DNA from: Saccharibacillus sp. CPCC 101409
GTDB lineage: Bacteria; Bacillota; Bacilli; Paenibacillales; Paenibacillaceae
NCBI RefSeq assembly: GCF_030518235.1
Contig: NZ_JAULSA010000001.1
Coordinates: forward strand, 868,001-932,000
Reading direction: 5' to 3'
Length of the DNA stretch: 64,000 nt
Each line of letters begins with the position of its first letter. The stretch's first letter is position 1. The notes under the pieces are model-generated. The model saw only the letters and a list, made by a program, of their open reading frames with translations. It had not been told where the DNA came from and searched no databases. Below are positions 37,166-53,913 of the stretch, one piece after another. A program made the position numbers and the translations under genes.

Positions 37166-37491
37166 CGCCGGTTGAGCTGCTTATTTTCGTGCTGGCGATT
37201 GCGGCGGGCGCTTTTTTGAGCAGGGTGCTGCCGTTTGTTTTGTTCCGCGGCGATAAACCTCTGCCGAGCGGCATTCTTTATCTGGGCGGCGCGCTTCCTC
37301 CGGCGATGATGGCTTTGCTCGTCGTGGACGGCTTCAAGTCGGTTTCGTTATTGCAGTATCCGTATGCGCTGCCCGAAATGCTCTCTGCCGGCGTTGTTAT
37401 AGCGCTGCATCTGTACAAAAAGAACGCGCTGCTCAGCATTTTCGGCGGAACGGCCGTGTATATGATCGCCCTGAGATTTATTTTCGTTTAA
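37156..37491 (+). CDS. azlD: AzlD-family exporter subunit
   Basis: A 111-residue membrane protein with about four hydrophobic segments and the family stretch FLSRVLPFVLFRGDKPLP. AzlD is the small partner of AzlC. ATG 37156 is preceded by GGAGGGAGGGG and overlaps the end of azlC, so the two are translated together. A terminator is found about 110 bases downstream. Confidence 0.88.
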   Translation: MDLTPVELLIFVLAIAAGAFLSRVLPFVLFRGDKPLPSGILYLGGALPPAMMALLVVDGFKSVSLLQYPYALPEMLSAGVVIALHLYKKNALLSIFGGTAVYMIALRFIFV

Positions 37492-37597
37492 AAAATCTTC
37501 TCCGGCACGGTTTTGTCTGCTCCGACTTGAGACGAAAGGTCCGTTTCGGGACGGCGCGGAGGTCTCGAGAAGCAGCCGGGCGGCATGGAGCGGGACC

Positions 37598-37627
37598 AAA
37601 GCCTTTCCTTCGCGAGAGGCTTTTTTT
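37598..37627 (+). terminator. Terminator after azlCD
   Basis: AAAGCCTTTC pairs with GAGAGGCTTT around a CTTCGC loop and runs into seven T residues. The rest of 37492-37722 holds no gene that I can support. Confidence 0.85.
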
Positions 37628-37722
37628 GCGCTTGCAAACCTTCTATACTGAAAGCAATCAAGAAACCGGACGAACCGGTCGGAAAGCGCGCATTCATTTT
37701 ACAGATTGAAGGAGGAGTCCGT

Positions 37723-38298
37723 TTGAGTCTGGTGAGACAGGCGGTGCTGGGGCGGCGCGAATCGAGGATAAGCGGCTCGCATCTCGAAGCGGCGCAGGGG
37801 CTGATCGATTATTATCTGCTGCCGGTGGAAAAGGAAAGATGGAGCTTCAGAAAACAGATGGTGCGTCTGGAGCGTTATGCGGGGGCGGTGGGTTTCGAAC
37901 GGGCGGCGGCCCGGCTGCGCGCCGCGGATTACGCGCTGTACGGATTGTCGCTGACGATTCTGCTTGGCGTGTGCGGAACGGCCGCTCTGGATCTGATGTG
38001 GCGCGGGCTGGGCCTGAGAGAATCGGTGATCGGGGGAGTGGCCTCCAATCTTGAAGCGGCGGCGCTGGCCGTTGCGGCGATGCTGCTGCTGATGGCCGCC
38101 CTGATGGGACTGCGGCATTCGCTGAATCTGGAACTCGAAGAACGGCTGGTTCCGCTGTGGCGCCGGGTGCTTGAAGTGGTCAATCCCGCGCTGGATATGC
38201 CGGCTGCTTCTTCGTACGAGCTGTCGGAAGCGCTGAACGAATGGATGGGCCGGCAGACGACGCGCGACGAAGAAGCCAGTCCGGACACGGCGGCTTGA
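37723..38298 (+). CDS. Uncharacterised protein with two membrane segments
   Basis: A 191-residue protein, not recognised. It starts at TTG 37723 behind AAGGAGGAG, an excellent ribosome binding site. The N-terminal ~70 residues are charged. Two hydrophobic stretches (about 73-95 and 112-132) follow, then a polar C-terminal tail. This is the shape of a small integral membrane protein with both ends in the cytoplasm. It stands alone between azlD and the licT leader. Confidence 0.7.
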   Translation: MSLVRQAVLGRRESRISGSHLEAAQGLIDYYLLPVEKERWSFRKQMVRLERYAGAVGFERAAARLRAADYALYGLSLTILLGVCGTAALDLMWRGLGLRESVIGGVASNLEAAALAVAAMLLLMAALMGLRHSLNLELEERLVPLWRRVLEVVNPALDMPAASSYELSEALNEWMGRQTTRDEEASPDTAA

Positions 38299-38329
38299 GA
38301 CGGTTTGCGTTCGAAACATCAAGAAGGAG

Positions 38330-38375
38330 TTGACAAACCCTGTTAGACGCTTCTATAATGAAGCAAGCGGTTACA
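38330..38375 (+). promoter_or_regulatory. licT promoter with cre-like site
   Basis: TTGACA at 38330-38335 and TATAAT at 38354-38359, 18 bases apart. AGCAAGCGGTTACA at 38362-38375 matches 12 of 14 positions of the CcpA cre consensus and lies just after the -10, where CcpA would block initiation. This suggests glucose repression of the beta-glucoside operon. Confidence 0.7.
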
Positions 38376-38391
38376 TAAGAATAAACGGTTC

Positions 38392-38492
38392 GGGGTGTCA
38401 CTAGACTTGCTTGATATGGACTAGGCATAACCCGGATGGGAACGAATTCCGATAGGCGTATGCCCGGGATGGTTTTCCGTCCGGGTTTTTTG
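38392..38492 (+). promoter_or_regulatory. Antiterminator RAT and leader terminator before licT
   Basis: GGGTGTCAC...GGCATAACCC (38393-38433) resembles the ribonucleic antiterminator bound by LicT/BglG proteins, though with a longer loop than usual. It is followed by a terminator at 38463-38492 (CCGGG stem, six T). LicT binding would allow read-through into its own gene. Confidence 0.75.
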
Positions 38493-38546
38493 GTTTAACC
38501 AAAACTTCCCCCGCGGATGTGACCGCAGCACAAGCGAGGTGGTTCG

Positions 38547-39389
38547 ATGATTTTGAAAAGAGCGCTTAACAACAACGTGGTGCTGGCCGAGGACGAGCGG
38601 GGCGAAGAAGTGATTGCGACCGGAAGAGGCATCGCGTTCAATCTGAAGCCCGGCGATTCCATCGCCGCGGAGAAGATCGCGAAGCTGTTCGTGGTCAAAA
38701 CGGGCGATGTCGTCAGCAAACTGACCGAGCTGCTCCAGCACGTCCGCGTGGAATGCGTGGAAGCCGCCGACGAGACGATCCGCTACGCGAAAACCCGGTT
38801 GTCCGGCAGCATGAGCGAGTATATTTATCCCGCGCTGATCGACCATATTTCCTTCGCTGTTCAGCGGGACAAGCAGGGACAGCAGATCGAGAACCGGATG
38901 CTGTGGGAGATCAAACGATTTTATCGCGAAGAGTTTGCCGTCGGCCTGCACGCGCTGAAGATCGTCGAAGAGAAAACGGGCATCGCGTTCGACGAGAACG
39001 AAGCCGGCTTTATCGCGATGCACTTCGTCAATGCGCGCATGGATCAGAAAGGCGTCAATCTCAGCCAGAAAACGACCCGCGCGATCAAAGACGTGCTCGA
39101 TCTCGTCAAGTATCATTTTCGCGTCGAGATCGACGAAGAATCATGGAATTACAACCGCTTTATCACGCATTTGAAATTCTTTTTCCAGCGGTTGTTCGCG
39201 GGAGAGCCGACAAGTCGGGATTATATCGATCTGTTCGAAGAACTGACCGGCAAATTCCCGCAGGAATACGCCTGCGTGCAGAAAATTGCGGTCTATGTGC
39301 GCAAAAGATTCGGGCAGGAGCTCGGACGCGACGAAATGATTTATCTGATGCTGCATATTTCGAGATTGGTCAACCGAACAGAAGAGTAG
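38547..39389 (+). CDS. licT: LicT/BglG-family transcription antiterminator
   Basis: A 280-residue RNA-binding antiterminator: CAT RNA-binding domain (1-57, with ILKRALNNNVVLAED), PRD1 and PRD2. The four phosphorylatable histidines are in place: His100, His159, His208 and His270. PRD1 is normally phosphorylated by the beta-glucoside EII, which inactivates it, and PRD2 by HPr when glucose is absent. RAT elements lie both before this gene and before the PTS gene that follows, so it controls the operon and itself. Confidence 0.93.
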   Translation: MILKRALNNNVVLAEDERGEEVIATGRGIAFNLKPGDSIAAEKIAKLFVVKTGDVVSKLTELLQHVRVECVEAADETIRYAKTRLSGSMSEYIYPALIDHISFAVQRDKQGQQIENRMLWEIKRFYREEFAVGLHALKIVEEKTGIAFDENEAGFIAMHFVNARMDQKGVNLSQKTTRAIKDVLDLVKYHFRVEIDEESWNYNRFITHLKFFFQRLFAGEPTSRDYIDLFEELTGKFPQEYACVQKIAVYVRKRFGQELGRDEMIYLMLHISRLVNRTEE

Positions 39390-39391
39390 CA

Positions 39392-41517
<2,126 letters not shown>

Positions 41518-41537
41518 AACCGGAGCCTTTTGACTGA

Positions 41538-43099
<1,562 letters not shown>

Positions 43100-43100
<1 letters not shown>

Positions 43101-43125
43101 GCCGGCCTCCAAGCCGGCTTTTTTT
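43100..43125 (+). terminator. Terminator of the beta-glucoside operon
   Basis: AGCCGGC at 43100-43106 pairs with GCCGGCT at 43113-43119, followed by a T run. Confidence 0.9.
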
Positions 43126-43224
43126 ACGCCGCCTCTTGACCCGGAATGCGCTGCGGCTGTTATGATAGGAAGAATTTACGAATACGCGCCTTACACGACG
43201 TCGTATGCGAGAGGAGAGAACGTC

Positions 43225-44106
43225 ATGCAGGTGCTCGGCTTTTTGCTGTGCGTCATCTGGGGATTTAACTTTGTGGTGATGAAATGGGGGAACGGCGCTT
43301 TTGCGCCCGTGGAATTCGCGTCGCTGCGCTTTCTGGTCGGCACGGCCGTGCTGCTGGTCATCCTGCTGTGGCGGCGCACGCCGCTGCCGCGCCGCGGCGA
43401 TATCAAATGGTTCGTGCTCTGCGGCCTGCTTCAGACTACTTATTTCAACATCGCGATCCAGATTTCGCTCAACCATATCAGCGCGGGGCTGACATCCGTG
43501 CTGACCTACAGCATGCCGCTGTTCCTGTCGCTGATGGCCCACTTCTGGATTCCCGGCGAGCGCCTCGGGCTGCGCCGGGGATCGGGGATCGTGATCGGGC
43601 TGTGCGGACTGTTCCTGGCGATGGGCATCGGCGGCTCGGGCGGCTCGATCTGGGCCGTGCTGCTCGGCCTCAGTTCGGCCGTCGCCTGGGCGCTGTCTAA
43701 CCTGATTATCAAGAACAAGCTGGCGAACTGCGACAAAACGCAGTTCACCGCCTGGCAGATGGGCATCGGCACGCTGGGCCTGGGAGCGTATTCCGCGCTG
43801 CTGGAGCCGCATCATCCGCACTGGAGCGGCGCTTCGATCCTGTATCTGCTGTTCGCCGGCATCGTCGCTTCGGCGCTCGCATTCCTGCTGTGGACGAATA
43901 TCCTGGCCCGGACCGAAGCGAGCAAAGCGTCCGTGATGCTGCTGCTGGTGCCGATCTTCGGCGTCCTGTCCGGTTGGGTGTTCCTGCACGAACAGCTGCA
44001 CGTCAATACGCTGGCGGGCATCCTGCTGGTGCTGGCCGGTATCTTTATCGTCAACCGGCCGCTGCCGTTTGCCCGGCGGATCGCGGCGGCGGGCGGCGAG
44101 AAGTAA
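43225..44106 (+). CDS. EamA-family (DMT) transporter
   Basis: A 293-residue membrane protein with ten hydrophobic segments in two five-helix halves, each with the EamA pattern (for example WGFNFVVMKWG at the start, and ALAFLLWTNILARTEASKA in the second half). The family exports amino acids or metabolites; the substrate is not predictable here. ATG 43225 follows GAGGAGAG. It lies between the two glucosidase loci and is convergent with the LacI gene. Confidence 0.87.
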   Translation: MQVLGFLLCVIWGFNFVVMKWGNGAFAPVEFASLRFLVGTAVLLVILLWRRTPLPRRGDIKWFVLCGLLQTTYFNIAIQISLNHISAGLTSVLTYSMPLFLSLMAHFWIPGERLGLRRGSGIVIGLCGLFLAMGIGGSGGSIWAVLLGLSSAVAWALSNLIIKNKLANCDKTQFTAWQMGIGTLGLGAYSALLEPHHPHWSGASILYLLFAGIVASALAFLLWTNILARTEASKASVMLLLVPIFGVLSGWVFLHEQLHVNTLAGILLVLAGIFIVNRPLPFARRIAAAGGEK

Positions 44107-44190
44107 ACACGCTCCGCCGCGCCGCCGGGAACGGGTGAAGCGCTCCGACGCCGGCCTGCGAGTCCGGCCGGCGCGGCATCGGCGGTTTCG

Positions 44191-45261
44191 TTACGTCGAG
44201 CTTCTGACCCGCAGCTCGAAATGCAGCGCCGGCGAAGCGCCGGACTTCTCATCGGTTTCCGCGCTCCCGCCGTCGACGGCTTTAACGCTGTCGGCGGCGG
44301 GAGTTTTGCTTTTTCCGCCGCTTGGTTTACCGGCTTCGTGCCCCGATTCTTTCAGCCGGGCATACAGCGTATCGAACATTTTCCGCCCGACCGCGTCGAG
44401 CGGATTCGTGACGTTCGTGAGCCCGACGATGTCGGCGATGCCGCTTTCGTCGCTTTCGAAGCCGACGACGGCCAGATCCTCCGGCGCGCGCAGTCCGCGT
44501 TCGCGGATCTCGGCCAGCAGGCCGGCGGCAACCAGATCGTTCGCCGTCATCACGGCGTCGGGCCGCTCCGGCAGCGCCAGCAGCCGGTCCGCGGCGCGTC
44601 TGCCGTCCGCGGCCGTATACACGTCCCGGAAGATCCATTCTTCCCGCGCCGGCAGGCCGCGGTTCTCCAGCACTTCGCGGTACGCGTCCAGCCGGCGCTT
44701 GCTGTTGCGGCTGCCGCCGCGCCCGACGACGCACGCGATCTTGCAGCGGCCGCGCCGGATCAGATGCTCGAGCCCCAGCCGGAATCCTTCGTAATGATCG
44801 AGGAACACGGCGGGAACGTGGCCGTTTTGCATCGGCTCGCACGTGACGATCGGACCGTATTTCAAATAGCCCGCGATATCGGCCCAGGGCGTCGCCCGGC
44901 GCAGAATCATCAGCGCGTCCACCTTTTTGCGCCGCAGCAGTTCCAGCGCCTGCATTTCCTGCTCAGGCTGTTCTTCCGTCTGGTGGATCAGCACCTGGTA
45001 ACCGTATCCTTTGCCCCGGTTGGCCGCGCCTTTGATCAGCTGCAAATAGTAGTGGTTCAGCGTGGGCGTCACGATCCCGATCACCCGCGTGCGCCCGACC
45101 TTGAGCTGGACCGCGTTCAGATTCGGGCTGTAATCCGTTTCTTCGATAATTTGCAGCACGCGGCTGCGCGCCGATTCGCTGACGTGCGGATGACGGTTGA
45201 GCACGCGCGATACGGTGCTGACCGACACGCCCGCCAGCTCGGCGATTTTGCGGATATTCAT
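44191..45261 (-). CDS. LacI-family transcriptional repressor
   Basis: A 356-residue repressor: LacI helix-turn-helix and hinge (about 1-55, with IRKIAELAGVSVSTVSRVLN), then a periplasmic-binding-protein-like sensor domain. A polar C-terminal extension of about 35 residues is unusual. It is divergent from the second GH1 gene, and a perfect palindrome lies in that gene's promoter, so it should repress it and perhaps itself. The ATG has AGGAGG 12 bases upstream. The inducer is probably a phosphorylated beta-glucoside or free sugar (inference). Confidence 0.9.
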   Translation of the reverse strand: MNIRKIAELAGVSVSTVSRVLNRHPHVSESARSRVLQIIEETDYSPNLNAVQLKVGRTRVIGIVTPTLNHYYLQLIKGAANRGKGYGYQVLIHQTEEQPEQEMQALELLRRKKVDALMILRRATPWADIAGYLKYGPIVTCEPMQNGHVPAVFLDHYEGFRLGLEHLIRRGRCKIACVVGRGGSRNSKRRLDAYREVLENRGLPAREEWIFRDVYTAADGRRAADRLLALPERPDAVMTANDLVAAGLLAEIRERGLRAPEDLAVVGFESDESGIADIVGLTNVTNPLDAVGRKMFDTLYARLKESGHEAGKPSGGKSKTPAADSVKAVDGGSAETDEKSGASPALHFELRVRSST

Positions 45262-45313
45262 AAGCGCGCTGCGCCTCCTTTTTGTATAACCGAAATCATG
45301 TCGATCGCGGGGC

Positions 45314-45342
45314 TTGACCTGGAATGCATTCCAGGGGTTAGG
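45314..45342 (+). promoter_or_regulatory. Promoter with perfect 18-bp LacI-type operator
   Basis: CCTGGAATGCATTCCAGG at 45318-45335 is an exact palindrome with the central CG-like symmetry common in LacI-family operators. It overlaps a TTGACC -35 at 45314-45319 and fills the spacer, so a bound repressor would block polymerase. Confidence 0.88.
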
Positions 45343-45360
45343 CTGAATACGAACCGATAA

Positions 45361-46893
<1,533 letters not shown>

Positions 46894-46971
46894 CGAAAAT
46901 ACGAACGCCATGCAAACACACGCGCCATCTGGTACACTGGTACTCAGACCGAAAGGGATGGGGGAAGCGCG

Positions 46972-50586
<3,615 letters not shown>

Positions 50587-50595
50587 ACGGGAAAA

Positions 50596-50622
50596 AGGAC
50601 GGCGCATTGGGCGCGCCGTCCT
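50596..50622. terminator. Hairpin after the helicase gene
   Basis: AGGACGGCGC (50596-50605) is complementary to GCGCCGTCCT (50613-50622). No T run. A near-copy of this hairpin occurs at 50939-50969, on the other side of array 3. Confidence 0.7.
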
Positions 50623-50659
50623 CAAGTTGTCGAGAAAGCCGGCTAGGGTTCCAAACGGA

Positions 50660-50846
50660 AAATAGCGACGCATGTGCACTTATTTGGAGCGAAACGCTTC
50701 GGTTTCTTCAAATAGCGACGCGGGTGCAATTATTCGGGCGCCACAGGCCGAATCGAAGCAAAAAAACTCGAAATAAGTGTATCAGCGCAGTTATTTCCTC
50801 GAAAATGTAAGATTAAGCCGGAATAAGGGCATATATGCAGTTATTT
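50660..50846. repeat. Array 3: four inverted-pair repeat units, ~50-bp period
   Basis: This occupies most of the 395-bp gene-free stretch 50587-50981. Units of 26 bases start at 50660 and 50710 (one orientation) and 50771 and 50821 (the other), offsets 50, 61 and 50. Units carry TGCAC/CACTTATTT-like sequence and have AAATA...TATTT ends, so each is itself partly palindromic. Units one and two share aaatagcgacgc. The region between units two and three forms an ATTCGG/CCGAAT hairpin. The whole array is bracketed by two nearly identical GC hairpins. Confidence 0.82.
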
Positions 50847-50938
50847 CGATTGTTCTTGCCCTTTGCTTTATTTCTCCGGCCCGTTCTCCGGCCCGTTCTC
50901 CAACTTTTCACTCCAATCGTTTCTCGACGATCCGGGGA

Positions 50939-50969
50939 AGGACGGCGCAGCCGCGCGCCGTCCTTTTTT
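50939..50969 (+). terminator. Terminator, near-copy of the hairpin at 50596
   Basis: AGGACGGCGC pairs with GCGCCGTCCT and is followed by a T6 run, so it ends plus-strand transcripts that pass through array 3. The stem arms are the same ten bases as at 50596-50622. Confidence 0.85.
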
Positions 50970-50981
50970 CACCGCATCCGA

Positions 50982-51992
50982 TCAGCGCGTGCGCGCCGCG
51001 TTTCCCGCCGTGTCCGCCGGGAAGACGATTCCCGCGTCCCGGCGCGCCCGGGCCGCCAGCTCCATGACCAGCGCCGAATGGCGCAGGGTGTCCATGCTTT
51101 TCTCCCATTGTCCGGTCCGGTAAATTTCTTCGAACGCGCGGAACTCGTTGACCATATGGTTATCCGGCGCGCCGAATTCGATATGCTCGACGACGCCTCC
51201 GACGGTTACCGTCAAAGAAGAACACAGATTAGGCGGGCCGTCTAAGCGGATGCTGCCGTTCTCGCCCTGGATCAGCGCAAAGTTGTCCCCGTCGGAATCT
51301 TTGGCCGCGCAGCAGAGAGCGACAAAGCCGGGATAAGCCAGCGCGGCGGCGCCCGACGTATCGATTCCGTTCGGGCCGATGTTGGCCAGGTAGCGGATCT
51401 CCCGCGGCGCGCCGAACAATCCGGCAACCAGGTGCAGATTATAGATGTTCAGGTCGTACAGCGCCCCGCCGGAGAAAGCAGGATCGAACGCGGGCAGCAC
51501 CCGGCCGTCCAGATAATCGCCGTAACGGCTCGAACGCTTGGAGAAATTCGCCTGCACCAGCCGGACCGGGCCGATGCTGCCCAGCAGCTCCCGTGCGCGC
51601 AGATAGTCCGGCGAATACAGCGTGGTTACGGCTTCCAGCAGATACAGGCGCCTGCGTTCCGCCAGCGCCAGCAGTTCCCGCGCTTCTTCCGCCGTCGAGG
51701 TGAACGGTTTTTCCGCGATGACGTGTTTGCCCGCTTCCAGCGCGCGGCGCGCGTAATCGTAGTGCAGGCTGTTGACGATCCCGATATAAATAAAATCGAG
51801 CGCCGGATCGGCCAGCATTTTATCGTAATCCGTATATACGCTGCCGATTCCGAAGCGCTCCGCCAGTTCGCGGCCCAGCGCAAGCTTGGGCTCGCGCACG
51901 CAGATGGCGGCGGCCTCCGCGCCTTCCGCCTGCCGCAAAGCTTCCAGGGCGACGCGGACGATTCCGCCGCTGCCCGCTATTCCGATCTTCAT
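50982..51992 (-). CDS. Gfo/Idh/MocA-family oxidoreductase
   Basis: A 336-residue NAD(P)-dependent dehydrogenase with an N-terminal Rossmann domain (GIAGSGGIVRVALEAL) and the signature AGKHVIAEKPFTSTAEEA near residue 88, whose Lys is catalytic. The C-terminal alpha/beta domain has GGALYDLNIYNLHLVAGLFG. The family acts on sugars, inositols and related compounds; the substrate is unknown. It is a lone gene, convergent with the helicase and divergent from the secreted protein. Confidence 0.9.
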   Translation of the reverse strand: MKIGIAGSGGIVRVALEALRQAEGAEAAAICVREPKLALGRELAERFGIGSVYTDYDKMLADPALDFIYIGIVNSLHYDYARRALEAGKHVIAEKPFTSTAEEARELLALAERRRLYLLEAVTTLYSPDYLRARELLGSIGPVRLVQANFSKRSSRYGDYLDGRVLPAFDPAFSGGALYDLNIYNLHLVAGLFGAPREIRYLANIGPNGIDTSGAAALAYPGFVALCCAAKDSDGDNFALIQGENGSIRLDGPPNLCSSLTVTVGGVVEHIEFGAPDNHMVNEFRAFEEIYRTGQWEKSMDTLRHSALVMELAARARRDAGIVFPADTAGNAARTR

Positions 51993-52030
51993 GCCGAACC
52001 CTTCTTTCTTTTATCGAATTTTGCCGAAAG

Positions 52031-52061
52031 TGTAATACCTGAGGAAACACCCTCGTCTAAT
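52031..52061 (+). promoter_or_regulatory. ECF-sigma-like promoter
   Basis: TGTAAT at 52031-52036, a 17-base spacer and CGTCTAAT at 52054-52061 resemble promoters read by extracytoplasmic-function sigma factors (AAC/AAT-type -35 with CGTC -10). The secreted-protein gene begins 70 bases later. The -35 deviates from the usual AAC core. Confidence 0.5.
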
Positions 52062-52130
52062 GAAATATAAGGAGCGGAAAACAAACTGTTCATTCCGTTT
52101 CAATCCATCATCTTAGAGGAGTGTTTTCTT

Positions 52131-52757
52131 ATGAAATTGAACCGTAAAATGATCGCTTTGACGACCGCCTTGTCGCTTGCCGTACCGCTTGCCGCCGCTT
52201 CTCCCGGCCTTTCGCCGAATACGGCTGCCGCAGCCGACAGCCATATCGGAGCTTTCGCCAAAGCGGGCGCGGCCGCGAAAAGCGGCAGCGTTCGTCCGGC
52301 GACGAAATATTTTCAGCTTACGATCAAAGGCAAAAACGCCACGCGCAAAGCCCAGCTGAAAACAGGCGACACCTATTCGCTTTACGCGGCTTCCGGGTAT
52401 ACGTTCAGCTCCGCGAAAAATAAGCTTTACCTCACGAGTTATCCGAAGTACAGCGCGCAGATCCAGCCTTTGCCGTCCAATTACGACTTGAACGCGCTGC
52501 GCAAGAAAGGCACGGCGGAGCTGAAACAATACGGCAAGGTCAACAGCTACAGCGGCGATCAGCTGTTTGAAAGCCCGATGTCAGGCGCGCTGCTGTATCT
52601 GCAAACGAGCGATGAGAAAGGCATCCGCGATTATGTGGTCTGGAAAGCCGAAGACGGCAAGTCGTATCTGTTCCGCGTGAGCATTCCGGAAAGTGACTTT
52701 GCCGGCACGTTCCGCCAGATCGTTTACACGTCGCTGTCGACGATCGCGTCGAAATAA
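52131..52757 (+). CDS. Secreted protein of unknown function
   Basis: A 208-residue protein with a clear signal peptide: basic start MKLNRKM, hydrophobic core about 8-24, and a likely cleavage near AAAA-DS about residue 36. The mature part (~170 residues) is basic, rich in Lys, Ser and Tyr, with no domain that I recognise and no cysteines. The ATG follows GAGGAG. The ECF-like promoter upstream suggests an envelope-stress role (inference). Monocistronic; a strong terminator follows. Confidence 0.75.
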   Translation: MKLNRKMIALTTALSLAVPLAAASPGLSPNTAAAADSHIGAFAKAGAAAKSGSVRPATKYFQLTIKGKNATRKAQLKTGDTYSLYAASGYTFSSAKNKLYLTSYPKYSAQIQPLPSNYDLNALRKKGTAELKQYGKVNSYSGDQLFESPMSGALLYLQTSDEKGIRDYVVWKAEDGKSYLFRVSIPESDFAGTFRQIVYTSLSTIASK

Positions 52758-52798
52758 CTTTGCCGCGCACCCGCGCGAGAAGTCCAATTCCAACTATC

Positions 52799-52834
52799 CC
52801 GGACCGGCCGCTTCCGCGGCCTGTCCGGTTTTTT
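52799..52834 (+). terminator. Terminator after the secreted-protein gene
   Basis: CCGGACCGGCCGC pairs with GCGGCCTGTCCGG with one mismatch around TTCC, followed by six T residues. Confidence 0.93.
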
Positions 52835-53035
52835 GGCGTTCGAATCCGTAATCTTATCCGCAGTCCGGGTGTTCTTTATTATAGAACGCCGCCGGCGTTT
52901 GTAGACCGCAGCGCTCCACATTATAATTGAAGTACAAGAAAAAGCGGTTGTCCGGCTCCCGGGGCGTACCCCGGGTACGCGGGAAGACCGGTTTTTGTTA
53001 GCGGATTTCAATCGCACCGGGAAAAGAGGGATGTC

Positions 53036-53887
53036 ATGCTGTTGGAGAAGCTCGAACGCGCGGACGGTTTTTCGGACGCCGAACGGAAGATTGCCGCCTA
53101 TATCTTGAAGCGCCGCGAGAACGTGCTCGGCTTGACGATCCGCGAGCTTGCCGCCGACACGTATTCGTCGAATCCGACGATCGTCCGGCTGTGCCGCAAG
53201 ATCGGGGTCGGCGGCTTTCGCGAATTCAAGATCGTGCTGTCTTCGGAACTCGAACGCGCGGCCGGAGTAGAGAAGGTCGATGCCAATATTCCGTTCGACG
53301 GCCGCGAAGAAGCGCGCGCGATCGCGGAGCGGATCGCCGGATTGACCCGCTCGACGGTGCGCGATGCGTATTCGCTGCTCGACGGTGCCGCGCTGGATGC
53401 CGCCGCGTCCGCGATCGGCGAAGCGCGCCAGGTCTATTTGTTCGCCGTCGGCGATTCGATGATTCGCGCGATGAGCTTCCAGGGCAAGCTGCTCAAGATC
53501 GGCCGGCCGGTGCAGATTTCGAACTTTTTGCAGGAACAGGGATATCACGCCAGCAACGCCGCCGAAGGCGACTGCGCACTGTTTATCACCTACCACGCCC
53601 GGCAGCCCGAATATCTGCGCTATGCGGAAACGATGCGGGAGCGCGGCGTGCGGCTGATCGCGGTGACGGCCGATGCCCGCGGCGAACTGGCGCAGCGGTG
53701 CGGGATCGTTCTGCCGCTGCCGCTGGACGAAGAACCCGCCGGCAAGATCGCTACTTTTTCTTCGCAGATCGCGATTGATTATGTCTTGAATGTGCTGTAC
53801 TCCTGCGTATTCAATCTGCGCTACGAGCATCATTTTCGGATCAAACAGGATAACCAGGACTATGTGGAGCGCATAACGCGTTCGTAA
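53036..53887 (+). CDS. MurR/RpiR-family transcriptional regulator
   Basis: A 283-residue regulator: N-terminal HTH_6 domain (about 1-77, with TIRELAADTYSSNPTIVRLC) and a SIS sugar-phosphate-binding domain (about 120-250, with VYLFAVGDSMIRAMSF and LFITYHARQPEYL). It usually responds to sugar phosphates such as MurNAc-6-P or GlcN-6-P. No sugar operon is adjacent in this window, so its target is unknown. Start ATG follows AAGAGGG. The TPR gene follows after 26 bases and may be co-transcribed. Confidence 0.9.
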   Translation: MLLEKLERADGFSDAERKIAAYILKRRENVLGLTIRELAADTYSSNPTIVRLCRKIGVGGFREFKIVLSSELERAAGVEKVDANIPFDGREEARAIAERIAGLTRSTVRDAYSLLDGAALDAAASAIGEARQVYLFAVGDSMIRAMSFQGKLLKIGRPVQISNFLQEQGYHASNAAEGDCALFITYHARQPEYLRYAETMRERGVRLIAVTADARGELAQRCGIVLPLPLDEEPAGKIATFSSQIAIDYVLNVLYSCVFNLRYEHHFRIKQDNQDYVERITRS

Positions 53888-53913
53888 AAAACGGGAGCAG
53901 GAAAGGAGCAAGG

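Noticed and set aside
37492-37722. A start for the unknown membrane protein further upstream (37585)
   Set aside because: It would place a clear terminator inside the gene; TTG 37723 has an excellent AAGGAGGAG site.
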